In this document: piece by piece, positions 36,573 to 45,200 of the stretch
Layout: every line of letters begins with the position of its first letter
Position numbering within the stretch: the stretch's first letter is position 1
Assembly: GCA_963700105.1 (NCBI GenBank)
Contig: CAVOWL010000001.1
Coordinates: forward strand, 434,001 to 498,000
DNA from: CAVUWL01 sp963700105
GTDB lineage: Bacteria > Actinomycetota > Thermoleophilia > Solirubrobacterales > 70-9
Direction: 5' to 3'
Length of the DNA stretch: 64,000 bases
The notes under the pieces: model-generated
What the model saw: only the letters and a program-made list of their open reading frames with translations
What the model was told of the DNA's origin: nothing
The model's database searches: none
Made by a program: the position numbers and the translations under genes

Positions 36573-36989
36573 ATGGACAGCCCGAGTCCAGCCCGCCTTT
36601 ACGCCACCGCGTTGGGAGCGATTCTGCTGATCAGCGGGATCACGGGCTTTTTCTACAGCGCTTCCTTCGGGCGGCCGGGCAGTGTCGATCAGCTGCTCGG
36701 GGTCCTCGCCGTCAACGGCTGGGTCAACGCGCTGCACATCACAACCGGTGCGATCGGGTTGGCGGTTGCCGGTTTTGCCGCTCGCCGATATGCACTGTGC
36801 GTCGGTGCCCTCTACATCGCAATCGCAGCTTGGGGCTTCACGATTTCTGGCGGCGATTCAATCCTCAGCCTGTTGCCGACCAACGCAGCCAGCAACGTCA
36901 TCAATCTGATCATCGGCTTGCTGGGGCTAAGTGCCGCGCTCTCGACCCCGGCGCGAGCCCTAAAGGCGCGAGCGAAGCCCGCCGCTTAG
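36573..36989 (+). CDS. DUF4383 family membrane protein
   Basis: A 138-residue, four-segment membrane protein with the DUF4383 look: 'ARLYATALGAILLISGITGF', 'VNGWVNALHITTGAIGLA' and 'NVINLIIGLLGLSAAL'. Function unknown. The start at ATG 36573 ('MDSPSPARLYA') is preferred over a 67-residue in-frame extension that lies over the divergent rhomboid gene. The end overlaps the convergent gene by 30 bp. Confidence 0.82.
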   Translation: MDSPSPARLYATALGAILLISGITGFFYSASFGRPGSVDQLLGVLAVNGWVNALHITTGAIGLAVAGFAARRYALCVGALYIAIAAWGFTISGGDSILSLLPTNAASNVINLIIGLLGLSAALSTPARALKARAKPAA

Positions 36990-37313
36990 CGAACGCAGAC
37001 CGCGGCGAGTCTGTTGGCGGCTGCGCCGGCGTGCCTCAAGCAAGACAAGCGCGCCCGTGGCGATTCCTCCTGCACCAACCGCCACCACCGGGCGGACCCA
37101 GTTTCGGGGGTCGCGCAGGGCGCGCAGCTCACTCTCTGAGAGCTCCTCCGCCCAATCCGAGAGCTCCTCAGCGGCGGCCTGGGTTACCGCTGCGAGCGTG
37201 TCCTCAACGCGTCCAGAGAGTCGCTCGGGAGGCTCGATTGGACGCAGCGCGTCGGCAAGCAATTGCTCGACATCCCAAGTGCTGGCGGTCAATCTCTCGC
37301 TCGCCTTACTCAT
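36960..37313 (-). CDS. Membrane-anchored partner of the ECF sigma factor (possible anti-sigma)
   Basis: 117 residues from ATG 37313, overlapping the sigma-factor stop by 8 bp (ATGAGTAA). It has an acidic helical N-terminal half ('DVEQLLADALRPIEPPERLSG', 'AEELSDWAEELSESELRAL'), one membrane segment ('WVRPVVAVGAGGIATGALVL') and a basic tail. Position and topology suggest an anti-sigma or sigma-linked regulator, but the zinc anti-sigma motif HxxxCxxC is absent. The role is inferred from context only. Confidence 0.68.
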   Translation of the reverse strand: MSKASERLTASTWDVEQLLADALRPIEPPERLSGRVEDTLAAVTQAAAEELSDWAEELSESELRALRDPRNWVRPVVAVGAGGIATGALVLLEARRRSRQQTRRGLRSLSGGLRSRL

Positions 37314-37866
37314 CGTCCATCTTTTCCTCCAGCTGCTTAATCGCGCGGTGGATGAGCACCTTGGTCGCGCCATCGGTGCGCCCCAGCGCGCGAGCTATCT
37401 CGCGGTTATCCATGCCCAAAGCGAAGCGCATGATCAGCGCCTCGCGTCTGTCCTCCGGCAGGTGCTCGAGCTTCTCGATCACCTGGCGCAGCTCCTCGCG
37501 GCCCTCGGCGATCGCCTCGGTCCCGTGACGGGCCGCGATCGGATCGGCATTGTCGAGTGGAGTCTGGGGGCGGCGGGAGCGATCGCGGTAATAGTTGGAG
37601 GCAAGGTTGTGGGCGATGCGGATCAACCATGGCCGCAAGGGCCGTCCATCGGACTCCCCCCTGGCGCGATCGAAATGTCGGTAGGCCTGCAGGAAGGCCT
37701 GCTCGGTCAGATCCTCGGCGTCGTGATGGTTGCCGACCCGGTAATAGGCGTAGGAATAGACGTCGCGCAGGTGGGCCTTGTAGAGATCCTCGAAGGCCCG
37801 ATCGAGGTCGGCCTTCTCGGCCGGAGGCAGACTCGCCGGCTCGACATTTTCCTTCGCGGTGCTCAC
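37306..37866 (-). CDS. ECF-type RNA polymerase sigma factor
   Basis: 186 residues with sigma region 2 ('DVYSYAYYRVGNHHDAEDLT', 'AFLQAYRHFDRAR') and region 4 ('LPEDRREALIMRFALGMDN', 'REIARALGRTDGATKVLIHR'). It directs RNA polymerase to a dedicated promoter set, usually envelope stress or similar. It is co-transcribed and translationally coupled with the membrane protein downstream, its likely controller. Confidence 0.92.
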   Translation of the reverse strand: MSTAKENVEPASLPPAEKADLDRAFEDLYKAHLRDVYSYAYYRVGNHHDAEDLTEQAFLQAYRHFDRARGESDGRPLRPWLIRIAHNLASNYYRDRSRRPQTPLDNADPIAARHGTEAIAEGREELRQVIEKLEHLPEDRREALIMRFALGMDNREIARALGRTDGATKVLIHRAIKQLEEKMDDE

Positions 37867-37884
37867 CCGCCAAGCCTAGCCCGA

Positions 37885-39549
37885 TCATGCCGCGCGCCTA
37901 GTGCGCTCGACGCGTCGCAACCCGGCAACCCAGGCCTCTGTGTCGATCTCACCACGGATCAACGCGGCGAGACCATTCAGCGCCTCCGCCTGCACTCCGG
38001 CGGCTGAGATTGCCTCGGCGAGCAGCGGTGCGGTGTCTAGCCCCTCGGAGGCCTGCCCGATCAGCTGAGGAATCTCCTCGGCGGGGGTACCCGCCCCCAG
38101 CAGCTCCCCGGCGCGCCGGTTGCGCCCGGCCGGCGCCATCATCGTCGCAGTCAGGTCACCGACTCCGGCCAGACCGGAGAAAGTCTCCAGCTGGGCGCCA
38201 CGGCCGATCGCGTACTCGATGCACTCGCGCCAGATCTCCGCCACGGCGATCCCGGCCGCGTTGAGACCATGCGACTCGGCCGCCGCTGCAGCCAGAGCCG
38301 CAGCATTCTTGGCCGCTCCGGCCATCTCGACCCCAATCACGTCGGCCGAGCGCTCGCACACCAAACCGGCCTGGTCGAAAACCTCGCCGAGCTGGTCACG
38401 GAGGTCAAGATCGGCGGATCCAAGGACGAGGGCTGCAGAGCCTGATACCGCCTCCCGCGCGTGGGCAGGGCCCCCCAAACATGCGATCGCGCGGGCCCTC
38501 ACCCGCTCTCCGACGTACTCGGCCGGCAGCTGGCCCTGGGGGGCAATCAAACCCTTGGTCAAAAGGAGCACCGCGGAGCGCGCTCCCACTCGATCGGCGA
38601 TCGCCCCCACCGCCTGCGGTAGTGACTTGGAGGGGATCGCGAGGCAGACCAGATCGAGCCCGGCCAACTCGATCCTGCTGGCAGGGCGAACATCGAGGCT
38701 CTCGGGGAGGCTGACGCCCTCGAGGTAGCGGCGATTCTCGCGTTCCTCGGCAAGCGCGGCGGCCTGGGCTGCCGTCCGGGCCCCGAGCTGGACCTCGAGG
38801 CCACCGCGGGCGAGCAGAACTGCCACCGCGGTGCCCCAGCTGCCAGCGCCGATCACCGCGGCCCGGCGCATCGGCGGCAGCCCGCCGAGGTCTTCCCACT
38901 GAAGCTGAACGTTGGGCCAGATCCGAGCGGTCACCGTTTCGGCCAGCGCGGGAGATGGCCCTGAGGCCCGGGGGAAGGTCATCGCACGGCCAAGTCGGAC
39001 CCGAACCCGGCGTGGCCTTATCCGCCAGCCGCGGCGCACGTGCTCTGTTCCAATCACGGCGCAGGGAATCACTGCGGCACCGGTCTGCAAGGCCAAGCGA
39101 CCAACTCCGCGCTTGGGTTGGCGCAGGGAACCGCTCCGGATTCGGGTCCCCTCGGGAAAGATGCAAACGGTGCCGCCTCGTTCAACCACGAGGCGCGCCG
39201 TTTCCATCGCGTCTTCGTCCGCCTCCCCGCGGCGGATCGGAAACGCGCCCAGGCGCGAGAGCAACCACCCCTGCCAGCGGCGCCGGAAGAGCTCCACCTT
39301 GGCCACGTAGTTCATCGGCCGACGCCATGGCAGAGCACCACCGATCGCAAATGGATCGAGGAAGCTGCGGTGGTTGGAGGCGACAACCATGCCGCCGCGG
39401 ACTCGGGCATGCTCCCTTCCAGTCCGACCGTAGCGAAAGTAAAAAAGGAAAAAGGGCGTCATAAAAACCCTGGCGAGCAGATAGAGCGGCCAGTTGACGC
39501 CGTGGGCGCGGGTGTAATCGTGATATTGCTGGAGCCGCACTTCGTTCAC
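37885..39549 (-). CDS. Fusion of 1-acylglycerol-3-phosphate acyltransferase (PlsC) and glycerol-3-phosphate dehydrogenase (GpsA)
   Basis: 554 residues in one frame. Residues about 1-220 are PlsC-like: HX4D in 'SNHRSFLDPF', 'FPEGTRIRSGSL', and an N-terminal membrane-associated segment. From about 230 a complete GpsA follows: 'AVIGAGSWGTAVAVLLARGG', 'AIPSKSLPQAV', 'LLTKGLI', and the catalytic-region lysine in 'EMAGAAKNAAALAA'. GpsA makes sn-glycerol-3-phosphate and PlsC acylates lysophosphatidate, so one protein carries two steps of phospholipid synthesis. An internal ATG before the GpsA part could also yield a separate GpsA. Confidence 0.9.
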   Translation of the reverse strand: MNEVRLQQYHDYTRAHGVNWPLYLLARVFMTPFFLFYFRYGRTGREHARVRGGMVVASNHRSFLDPFAIGGALPWRRPMNYVAKVELFRRRWQGWLLSRLGAFPIRRGEADEDAMETARLVVERGGTVCIFPEGTRIRSGSLRQPKRGVGRLALQTGAAVIPCAVIGTEHVRRGWRIRPRRVRVRLGRAMTFPRASGPSPALAETVTARIWPNVQLQWEDLGGLPPMRRAAVIGAGSWGTAVAVLLARGGLEVQLGARTAAQAAALAEERENRRYLEGVSLPESLDVRPASRIELAGLDLVCLAIPSKSLPQAVGAIADRVGARSAVLLLTKGLIAPQGQLPAEYVGERVRARAIACLGGPAHAREAVSGSAALVLGSADLDLRDQLGEVFDQAGLVCERSADVIGVEMAGAAKNAAALAAAAAESHGLNAAGIAVAEIWRECIEYAIGRGAQLETFSGLAGVGDLTATMMAPAGRNRRAGELLGAGTPAEEIPQLIGQASEGLDTAPLLAEAISAAGVQAEALNGLAALIRGEIDTEAWVAGLRRVERTRRAA

Positions 39550-39579
39550 GAAGAGCGCTACACGCGCACCGAGGGGTGG

Positions 39580-40584
39580 TTACCAGGCGCTCGCGATCAG
39601 CTGCTCGAGTTCCTCGCGGCCCGGCGGCTGCGGGGCAAAGGACAACTCAGGGCGCATCAGCATCGCTTGCAGCGCCTGATCGAGCCTCTCGCGCTTGGCT
39701 CCGCTAGCTCCCAACCCCGAGGGATGGCCGCCGAGCTCGAGGATTCGTGATTCGATCTGATCACTCGCGACTCCGATGGCTTTGGCAAGCGCGGCGAGTT
39801 GCTCGGGGGCCCGGGGCACCATGAAGGCCATCGCCCGGGGAAGAATCGCCGCATTGGTCTCGGCGTGGGGAGTGCCGCAAATCCGAACCAGGGTTTGACA
39901 GATTACGTGGTGGATTGCGAAGAGAGCGGAATCGATCGCGTAGCCGCAGAGGATCGAGCCTCGGGCCAAAGCATCGCGATCGCGTCCGCTCGGAGCTTCA
40001 TCGAGAGAGGCGGCGATCAGCTCCGAACCGCGCAAGGCGCTCATCCTAGACACCGGGTTGGCGAACTTCGTATAGAGCGAATCACCCCCGTGTGCGAGCG
40101 CGTTCATCGAGCTGAAGCGGAGCGTTGCCTCGGGCTGACTGGTCATCAACTTAGGATCCGCGACGACCAGGGTCGGGCGCACCAGGCCCCCCACCTCGGC
40201 CTCGGCACCCGCGGGCAGACGGTGTATGCCAGTCATCTCAGCGCCCGACATCGTGGTCGGAATAGCGGCAACGCTGGCACCGCTGACCGAAGCTAGCGCC
40301 TTCGTGGTGTCAATCACGCGGCCGCCGCCCAGAGCGACTAGACGAGGTGAGCGGACCCTGCCAAGTAGCGAGGCAGCCGCCTCGGGCACCGCTTCGGCGC
40401 CCAGCTCGTGAACGCGATCTGCGGCTGCGGAGATTTTGGGGGAAACCGCGAGGGCCCTGGCGGTACTGATGAGCTCAAAGGAGGAAAAGCCATGCTCGGC
40501 GAGCTGGCCGGACAACTGGTCAATTTCCCCCTGCCCAAAGAGGACGGTGCGCCCTGCATCTCTCCAAATAAAGCCCTCACTCAC
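39580..40584 (-). CDS. Iron-containing alcohol dehydrogenase family, maleylacetate-reductase-like
   Basis: 334 residues of the Fe-ADH/maleylacetate reductase fold: 'LVALGGGRVIDTTKALASV', 'AIPTTMSGAEMTGI', and His residues in 'NALAHGGDSLY', 'FAIHHVICQTL' and 'GTPHAETNAAILP', where the metal or active site lies. Maleylacetate reductases turn maleylacetate into 3-oxoadipate. The start overlaps the stop of the upstream ring-cleavage dioxygenase by 4 bp, which supports this role in aromatic degradation. Confidence 0.82.
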   Translation of the reverse strand: MSEGFIWRDAGRTVLFGQGEIDQLSGQLAEHGFSSFELISTARALAVSPKISAAADRVHELGAEAVPEAAASLLGRVRSPRLVALGGGRVIDTTKALASVSGASVAAIPTTMSGAEMTGIHRLPAGAEAEVGGLVRPTLVVADPKLMTSQPEATLRFSSMNALAHGGDSLYTKFANPVSRMSALRGSELIAASLDEAPSGRDRDALARGSILCGYAIDSALFAIHHVICQTLVRICGTPHAETNAAILPRAMAFMVPRAPEQLAALAKAIGVASDQIESRILELGGHPSGLGASGAKRERLDQALQAMLMRPELSFAPQPPGREELEQLIASAW

Positions 40585-41501
40585 TGAGTGCCAGCCGCCC
40601 GTGGGTTCCTCACCGGTCGTAGCTTTGGTTCTAGAGTCGGCCGCAGGTGCTCGTAATCGGGCGGTAATGAGAGCTTCTCGCCCAGGTGCTCGGGCGACTC
40701 ATCGACGCTGAAGCCGGGACCGAGAGTGGCGATCTCAAAAAGCACCCCGCTTGGCTCGCGGAAATAGATCGAGCGGAAATAGAAGCGATCGATGACTGCC
40801 GTGGGGCGAGCACCGGCGCTTAGGACCAGCTCTCGCCAGCGGGGGTGATCCTCGATGCTCGAAGCCCAGGCCACATGATGGACGCTCCCTGCACCCTGCA
40901 GCGGCTGCTCGGGAGGGGGCTCATCGTAGAAATACTGGCCGCCTCGCTGCTCGCCACGAGCCTCCCAGCCGTCCCCACCGGCCTGGCTGAACTCGAGCGC
41001 TTCGAGCAAGCGCCGGCTGGTGTCCGGAGCCGCGCTGTAGGCGCGGACCGCGTCGAATCCCCGCAGAGCCAGTTCCGCCGGTATTTCGGGGTGATCAGCA
41101 ATCAGCGGCTGATCGCTGACCGTTGTCACAAGCAACTCGTGTTCGAGGCCCTCGGGATCGGAAAAGCGCAGCTCGCGATCATCGCGCTCGGTATCGATGC
41201 CGCGGCGGCCGAGTCGCTCCGCCCAAAAGTTCAAGGCATCCTGCGAGCCAACCCGCCAGATGATCCGGTGAACCATGCCGGCGCCCGCTCGGCCGCGGGG
41301 TGCGCCGGGATACTCAAAGAAGGTCAGATCGGAGCCGGCGCTGCCCCTCTCATCGGCGAAGAAGAGGTGATAGACGCTCGGATTGTCCTGATTGACGGTT
41401 TTCTTGACCAAGCGCAGTCCGAGCACACCGGCATAAAAATCGACATTTCGCTGGGCGTCCTCGGTGATCGCGGTGATGTGATGGATTCCCTCGAGCTTCA
41501 T
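40581..41501 (-). CDS. VOC-family ring-cleaving dioxygenase (MhqO/LinE-like)
   Basis: 306 residues with two vicinal-oxygen-chelate halves: 'GIHHITAITEDAQRNVDFYA', 'MVHRIIWRV', 'SVHHVAWASS' and 'GVLFEIATLGPGFSVDE', giving the 2-His-1-Glu metal site. Family members cleave hydroquinone-type rings or act on quinones. The 4-bp overlap with a maleylacetate-reductase-like gene suggests cleavage of a hydroquinone and reduction of the product. Substrate inferred, not shown. Confidence 0.85.
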   Translation of the reverse strand: MKLEGIHHITAITEDAQRNVDFYAGVLGLRLVKKTVNQDNPSVYHLFFADERGSAGSDLTFFEYPGAPRGRAGAGMVHRIIWRVGSQDALNFWAERLGRRGIDTERDDRELRFSDPEGLEHELLVTTVSDQPLIADHPEIPAELALRGFDAVRAYSAAPDTSRRLLEALEFSQAGGDGWEARGEQRGGQYFYDEPPPEQPLQGAGSVHHVAWASSIEDHPRWRELVLSAGARPTAVIDRFYFRSIYFREPSGVLFEIATLGPGFSVDESPEHLGEKLSLPPDYEHLRPTLEPKLRPVRNPRAAGTQ

Positions 41502-41525
41502 GGGCTGACGTATAGCATCCTCGCG

Positions 41526-42914
41526 ATGAGTCGCTGGCGTAGCCGCACGGTCAAGGTGCTTGTCGTCCTTGGCTCATTTCTCGCGTTTCTCAGCGTATTT
41601 ACGATCTGGGTTGAACGCCAAGCCCTAAATACCCCCGATTGGGTCAGCACCAGTGATCAGCTGCTGCAGAACTCAACAATCCGCAGTGCCGTCGCCAACT
41701 ACCTCGTCGATCAGCTCTACGCCCACGTCAACGTGGAGCAGGAACTGAAAAGTATTCTGCCGGGTGAAACCAAGCGGCTCGCCGGTCCGGCTGCGGGCGG
41801 ACTGCGCCAGGTCGCCGGCAACGGGGCTGAAGAGCTGCTCAAGACCTCGACCGCCCAGAGCCTCTGGCAGAGCGCGAACCGAACCGCCCATGAACAGCTT
41901 GTTTCTGTCCTAGAAGAAAAGAGCAGCACGCTCTCGACGGAAAACGGAACCGTGACCTTAAACCTTGGCTCCCTGGTCACCAACCTCGCCAGCCAGGTCG
42001 GAATCGGCGCAAACCTGGCCGAAAAGCTGCCACCCAATGCGGGTCAGATCGAGATCTTGCATTCAAATCAGCTAAAGACTGCTCAAAACATTGCGGTGGC
42101 GGTGAAGGGTCTGGCGCTACTGCTTTCACTCCTCACATTTGCCGCCTTTGCCGGGGCGATCTACCTAGCCGGCGAAGGCCGTTGGGTAACAGTTTTGTTC
42201 TCGGGAATCGGACTGATTGCTGCTGGGTTCGCGGTGATCGTCGCTCGCCACGTGGCCGGAGGAATAGTCGTTGGCCAGGTGGTCACAAACGAAAGCGTCA
42301 AGCCGGCCGCCGAAGCGACCTGGGCGATCGGCACATCGTTGATGACGAGCATCGCGACGACGGTGATCGTCGTCGGGGCGCTTTTCGCCGCGGCCGGTTG
42401 GCTCGGCTCACCGACCGGATCCGCGCGTGCATCCCGCAGGCTGATCGCTCCGGCGCTGCGTGATTATCGCCCCTACGTTTACACCGGCCTCGCGATCATC
42501 GTCGGCATCTACTTTCTCTCGGCTCCGACTCAGGGTCTGCGTTCATTCCTGACAACCCTTGCGGTGGCAGCTATGGCCGCATTTGGAATTCGCGAGCTGA
42601 GCAGGCAAACCGAGAGCGAGTTCCCCGACGCCCACTTCCACCAAATGTTCGGCCGCACCCGAGATCGCGTCGTCGACGCCGTCAAAGGCGCCAACCTCGG
42701 AGAGCGTGCATCGAAAATTCGTCTTCCCGAGGTGAGGAGGCCCAGTGCTGAGACCGCTGCATCTGAGAGCCCCACCGGGGTGATTTCCCCAAGTGAGGAC
42801 GACGCCAGACTTGGTCGGCTAGAACGCCTCGGTGAGCTGCACGCCAAGGGCGTCCTCACCGATGATGAGTTCGCCGCCGAGAAGTCCCGCCTGTTGGGCG
42901 ATCCCAGCCCCTAA
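41526..42914 (+). CDS. Hypothetical membrane protein with C-terminal SHOCT-like motif
   Basis: 462 residues from ATG 41526 ('MSRWRSRTVKVLVVLGSFLA'). One N-terminal membrane segment is followed by a long extracytoplasmic region ('NYLVDQLYAHVNVEQELKSI'), then about four to six membrane segments between 200 and 360. The tail ends in 'LERLGELHAKGVLTDDEFAA', a SHOCT motif. Function unknown. A much longer in-frame extension upstream is antisense to the dioxygenase gene and is rejected. It is divergent from the dioxygenase pair, with 24 bp between starts. Confidence 0.78.
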   Translation: MSRWRSRTVKVLVVLGSFLAFLSVFTIWVERQALNTPDWVSTSDQLLQNSTIRSAVANYLVDQLYAHVNVEQELKSILPGETKRLAGPAAGGLRQVAGNGAEELLKTSTAQSLWQSANRTAHEQLVSVLEEKSSTLSTENGTVTLNLGSLVTNLASQVGIGANLAEKLPPNAGQIEILHSNQLKTAQNIAVAVKGLALLLSLLTFAAFAGAIYLAGEGRWVTVLFSGIGLIAAGFAVIVARHVAGGIVVGQVVTNESVKPAAEATWAIGTSLMTSIATTVIVVGALFAAAGWLGSPTGSARASRRLIAPALRDYRPYVYTGLAIIVGIYFLSAPTQGLRSFLTTLAVAAMAAFGIRELSRQTESEFPDAHFHQMFGRTRDRVVDAVKGANLGERASKIRLPEVRRPSAETAASESPTGVISPSEDDARLGRLERLGELHAKGVLTDDEFAAEKSRLLGDPSP

Positions 42915-43154
42915 ATGCAGGCGGCTTGGGAACCGCTCGTCGAAGGCAAAAGTTGACACTCTCGCCACCGAAGTATTTCTCTGACCGCGCTGCGACCCAA
43001 GCTCCTCGAAAGGCTCGGCTTTAAGCCTGTCCCCGCTCAGTCGCCCCGGGTGATCGATTTCCTGAGAAGGTGCCTTCTGGCGGCCAGACATCGCTACGAC
43101 AAAATTCAGACTTCGTGGGAGCGCAGGCTTCATGGTGGATAGTTCGGAGCATTG

Positions 43155-44222
43155 ATGGCGATGATCGAAGGGGGCCTAGATCTGGTCGCCGTTGGTGCCG
43201 CGCTGGGTCGATACCGTAACTCGATCGTTCCCTTGGTTCGCAGGGAGCTACGGAGCTGGAAGGTCCACGCCGAGTCAATCCCAGATCCGCTTCTGCGCGA
43301 TCGAGCCGTGGTCGCGCTACGCGATAAGGGGCAAAACGCTGAAGCCACTGCCGTTTTCGCCACGCTCGTGCCCAGAGGGAGCCTACAAACCATCGTCCGT
43401 GCGATGACCGCCTTCCAGGTCGCGGTCGACTACCTGGATGTCCTCGGCGAGCAGCAGGCCGCCGAGCCGCTAGCCAATGGCCTCCAACTTCACGCTGCCC
43501 TGAGCGACGCCCTCTCTGCGAGGCCCCCTCGCGGGGATTGGTACGGCCTTCATTCCCGCAGCGAGGATGGCGGCTACCTTGATGCCTTGGTGAGCGGGTG
43601 TCGCGATACGCTCAGCCGGCTGCCTTCGCTGCCCTCAGCGCTGCCTCTGGCGCGGCGGGCAGCGGTGCGCTGCGGGGAGGGACAAAGCTTCACCCACGCC
43701 AGCGCCCAAGGCAACAACGAGGCCCTGCGGGATTGGTCATCACAACAGGAAGCCCTAGCCGGATACCTGTGGTGGGAGATCGCTGCTGGAGCCAGCTCAT
43801 CGGTGGCGGTGCACGCGCTGATCGCAGCCGCCGCTAATCCGCACACAACGGCTGGGGAGGCAGCGCTAATCGATGCCGCCTACTTCCCCTCGATCGGAGC
43901 CCTCACTGTGCTGCTCGACGACCTGATTGATCGCGAAGACGACATCGCGCGCGGTGATCACAACTACCTGGCCTATTACGAGAGCAACGAGCTCGCCGCC
44001 GAGCGACTAGACCTGATTGCAAGCTACGCGCTGGCGGCGACAAGGAAGCTCCCCCAGCCTCGACGGCATGCCGCAATCCTCACCGGGATCGCGGGCTTCT
44101 ACCTGAGTGCCCCTGGAGCCACAACCGGATACGCGACCCCCATCAGGACCGGCATGATCAAACGTATCGGCCCCTCAATCCGCCCAATACTCGCCACCAG
44201 GCGTCTCTTGAGCCCTGGCTGA
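43155..44222 (+). CDS. DUF2600 family, tetraprenyl-beta-curcumene synthase-like terpene synthase
   Basis: 355 residues. Two acidic motifs match the YtpB/DUF2600 class of large terpene synthases: 'DYLD' at 92-95 and 'DDLIDREDD' at 255-263, followed by 'GDHNYLAYY'. YtpB of Bacillus cyclises heptaprenyl or other long prenyl diphosphates. Here it stands alone, with no prenyltransferase beside it. The start may be ATG 43155 or 43161. A TTGACA at 42953-42958 in the 240-bp gap upstream is a weak -35 candidate. Confidence 0.82.
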   Translation: MAMIEGGLDLVAVGAALGRYRNSIVPLVRRELRSWKVHAESIPDPLLRDRAVVALRDKGQNAEATAVFATLVPRGSLQTIVRAMTAFQVAVDYLDVLGEQQAAEPLANGLQLHAALSDALSARPPRGDWYGLHSRSEDGGYLDALVSGCRDTLSRLPSLPSALPLARRAAVRCGEGQSFTHASAQGNNEALRDWSSQQEALAGYLWWEIAAGASSSVAVHALIAAAANPHTTAGEAALIDAAYFPSIGALTVLLDDLIDREDDIARGDHNYLAYYESNELAAERLDLIASYALAATRKLPQPRRHAAILTGIAGFYLSAPGATTGYATPIRTGMIKRIGPSIRPILATRRLLSPG

Positions 44223-44613
44223 GCGCAACCGCCTGAGTCTCAGTCGGGCCCCCCGATGTCGACAGGGCAATGGCCGGGCCAGTCGATGGCCTCCCCCCGG
44301 GTGCGATATATCCACAGCGCGAATCGACCAATCGACGGACTCGGCGCCCAGCAGCCCGCCCCGGGGTCGCCGTAGGTTTCGAGGCGGCTCGCCCTACCGC
44401 GCCATCCCACTCAGGCGCCGCCGAGCTGGGCCAAGTGCGGGAAATTACGGTGGGGCCGGGTGCGAGATAGCCGAAAAACAAGGTGACGGCGCACGGCCCC
44501 GGTCCCAACTTTTCAGCCAAGCGGACCGGGGGTCGCGCCACCTTCTAGGTCCTCAAGCACCCGACAATCAGGTCGCGCCATCGCGATACATCCATATCCG
44601 CTACGGTCGGTCG
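44223..44613. other. Intergenic stretch without a convincing gene
   Basis: 391 bp after the DUF2600 gene. Short open frames on both strands have poor composition for protein. I see no RNA gene or clear terminator here. Confidence 0.5.
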
Positions 44614-44865
44614 GTGATCTTTGACTTCCGCTATCGAAACGATGAGGGGAAGTGGAAAGCGCTTGGTCATCGAAAGGGCATTACCCGCGATGCCGCATTC
44701 GCATCCCTGGAGGAGTTGACTGGGCACTGCTCTGCAACCGAGTTCATGTCTCGACCACGCGACGGCCGCACCCGAAACTGGGATTTGTTCTGGCGCCCGG
44801 ACGGATGGGCTCCGCTGATCAAAGTCGCCAACAGCAGCATCCGGACGGCCTCCCCTCCCGACTGA
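44614..44865 (+). CDS. Small hypothetical protein
   Basis: 83 residues from GTG 44614. The amino-acid make-up looks protein-like, with aromatic residues well spread ('FDFRYRNDEGKWKALGHR', 'NWDLFWRPDGWAPLIKVA') and a helix 'RDAAFASLEELTGHC'. No family recognised, and no obvious ribosome site. Competing open frames overlap on both strands, so the call is tentative. Confidence 0.4.
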   Translation: MIFDFRYRNDEGKWKALGHRKGITRDAAFASLEELTGHCSATEFMSRPRDGRTRNWDLFWRPDGWAPLIKVANSSIRTASPPD

Positions 44866-45200
44866 ACCAGCCAGTCCCCCCCGCAGGCACTTCGGTCGCG
44901 GTGAAGTTCTCGCAATTTTGACCAGTGGTTTCAGCGCTCCTTCAACCTCATAAATTTGAAGCATCACCCTCAGAACGCTTCCCAAGTAGGTCCGCGGCAC
45001 CAGCTGACTATGTCAAGCCATGGATCGCACCCCCTCGAAGTAGCGAGCGAGCCATCACCGCGCCAGCGGCTCAAGCCGCCTCATGTGATTCTTGATCAGA
45101 GGTCAGGTAAGCCACGGCCTGTCCCCCCAAGCTAGACGCGGAAGGTTCTCGATGGACCTAGCCACACATCCTCGAAGCGCCTCTTCCTCAAGTCGCACTA
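44866..45200. other. Intergenic stretch without a convincing gene
   Basis: 335 bp between a small hypothetical gene and the SoxR-like regulator. No RNA gene, repeat or clear promoter was seen. Confidence 0.45.

Noticed and set aside
40845..41525. A 227-codon in-frame extension before the membrane protein at 41526
   Set aside because: It is antisense to the well-supported dioxygenase gene and has no protein-like pattern; ATG 41526 starts a proper membrane anchor.
42953..42979. TTGACA plus TATTTC as a promoter for the DUF2600 gene
   Set aside because: Spacing is 15 bp and the -10 is poor; kept only as a weak note in the gene entry.
44158..44541. A 127-codon minus-strand open frame after the DUF2600 gene
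   Set aside because: It overlaps the end of that gene, and its Arg/Pro/Gly-rich composition looks like a high-GC shadow.
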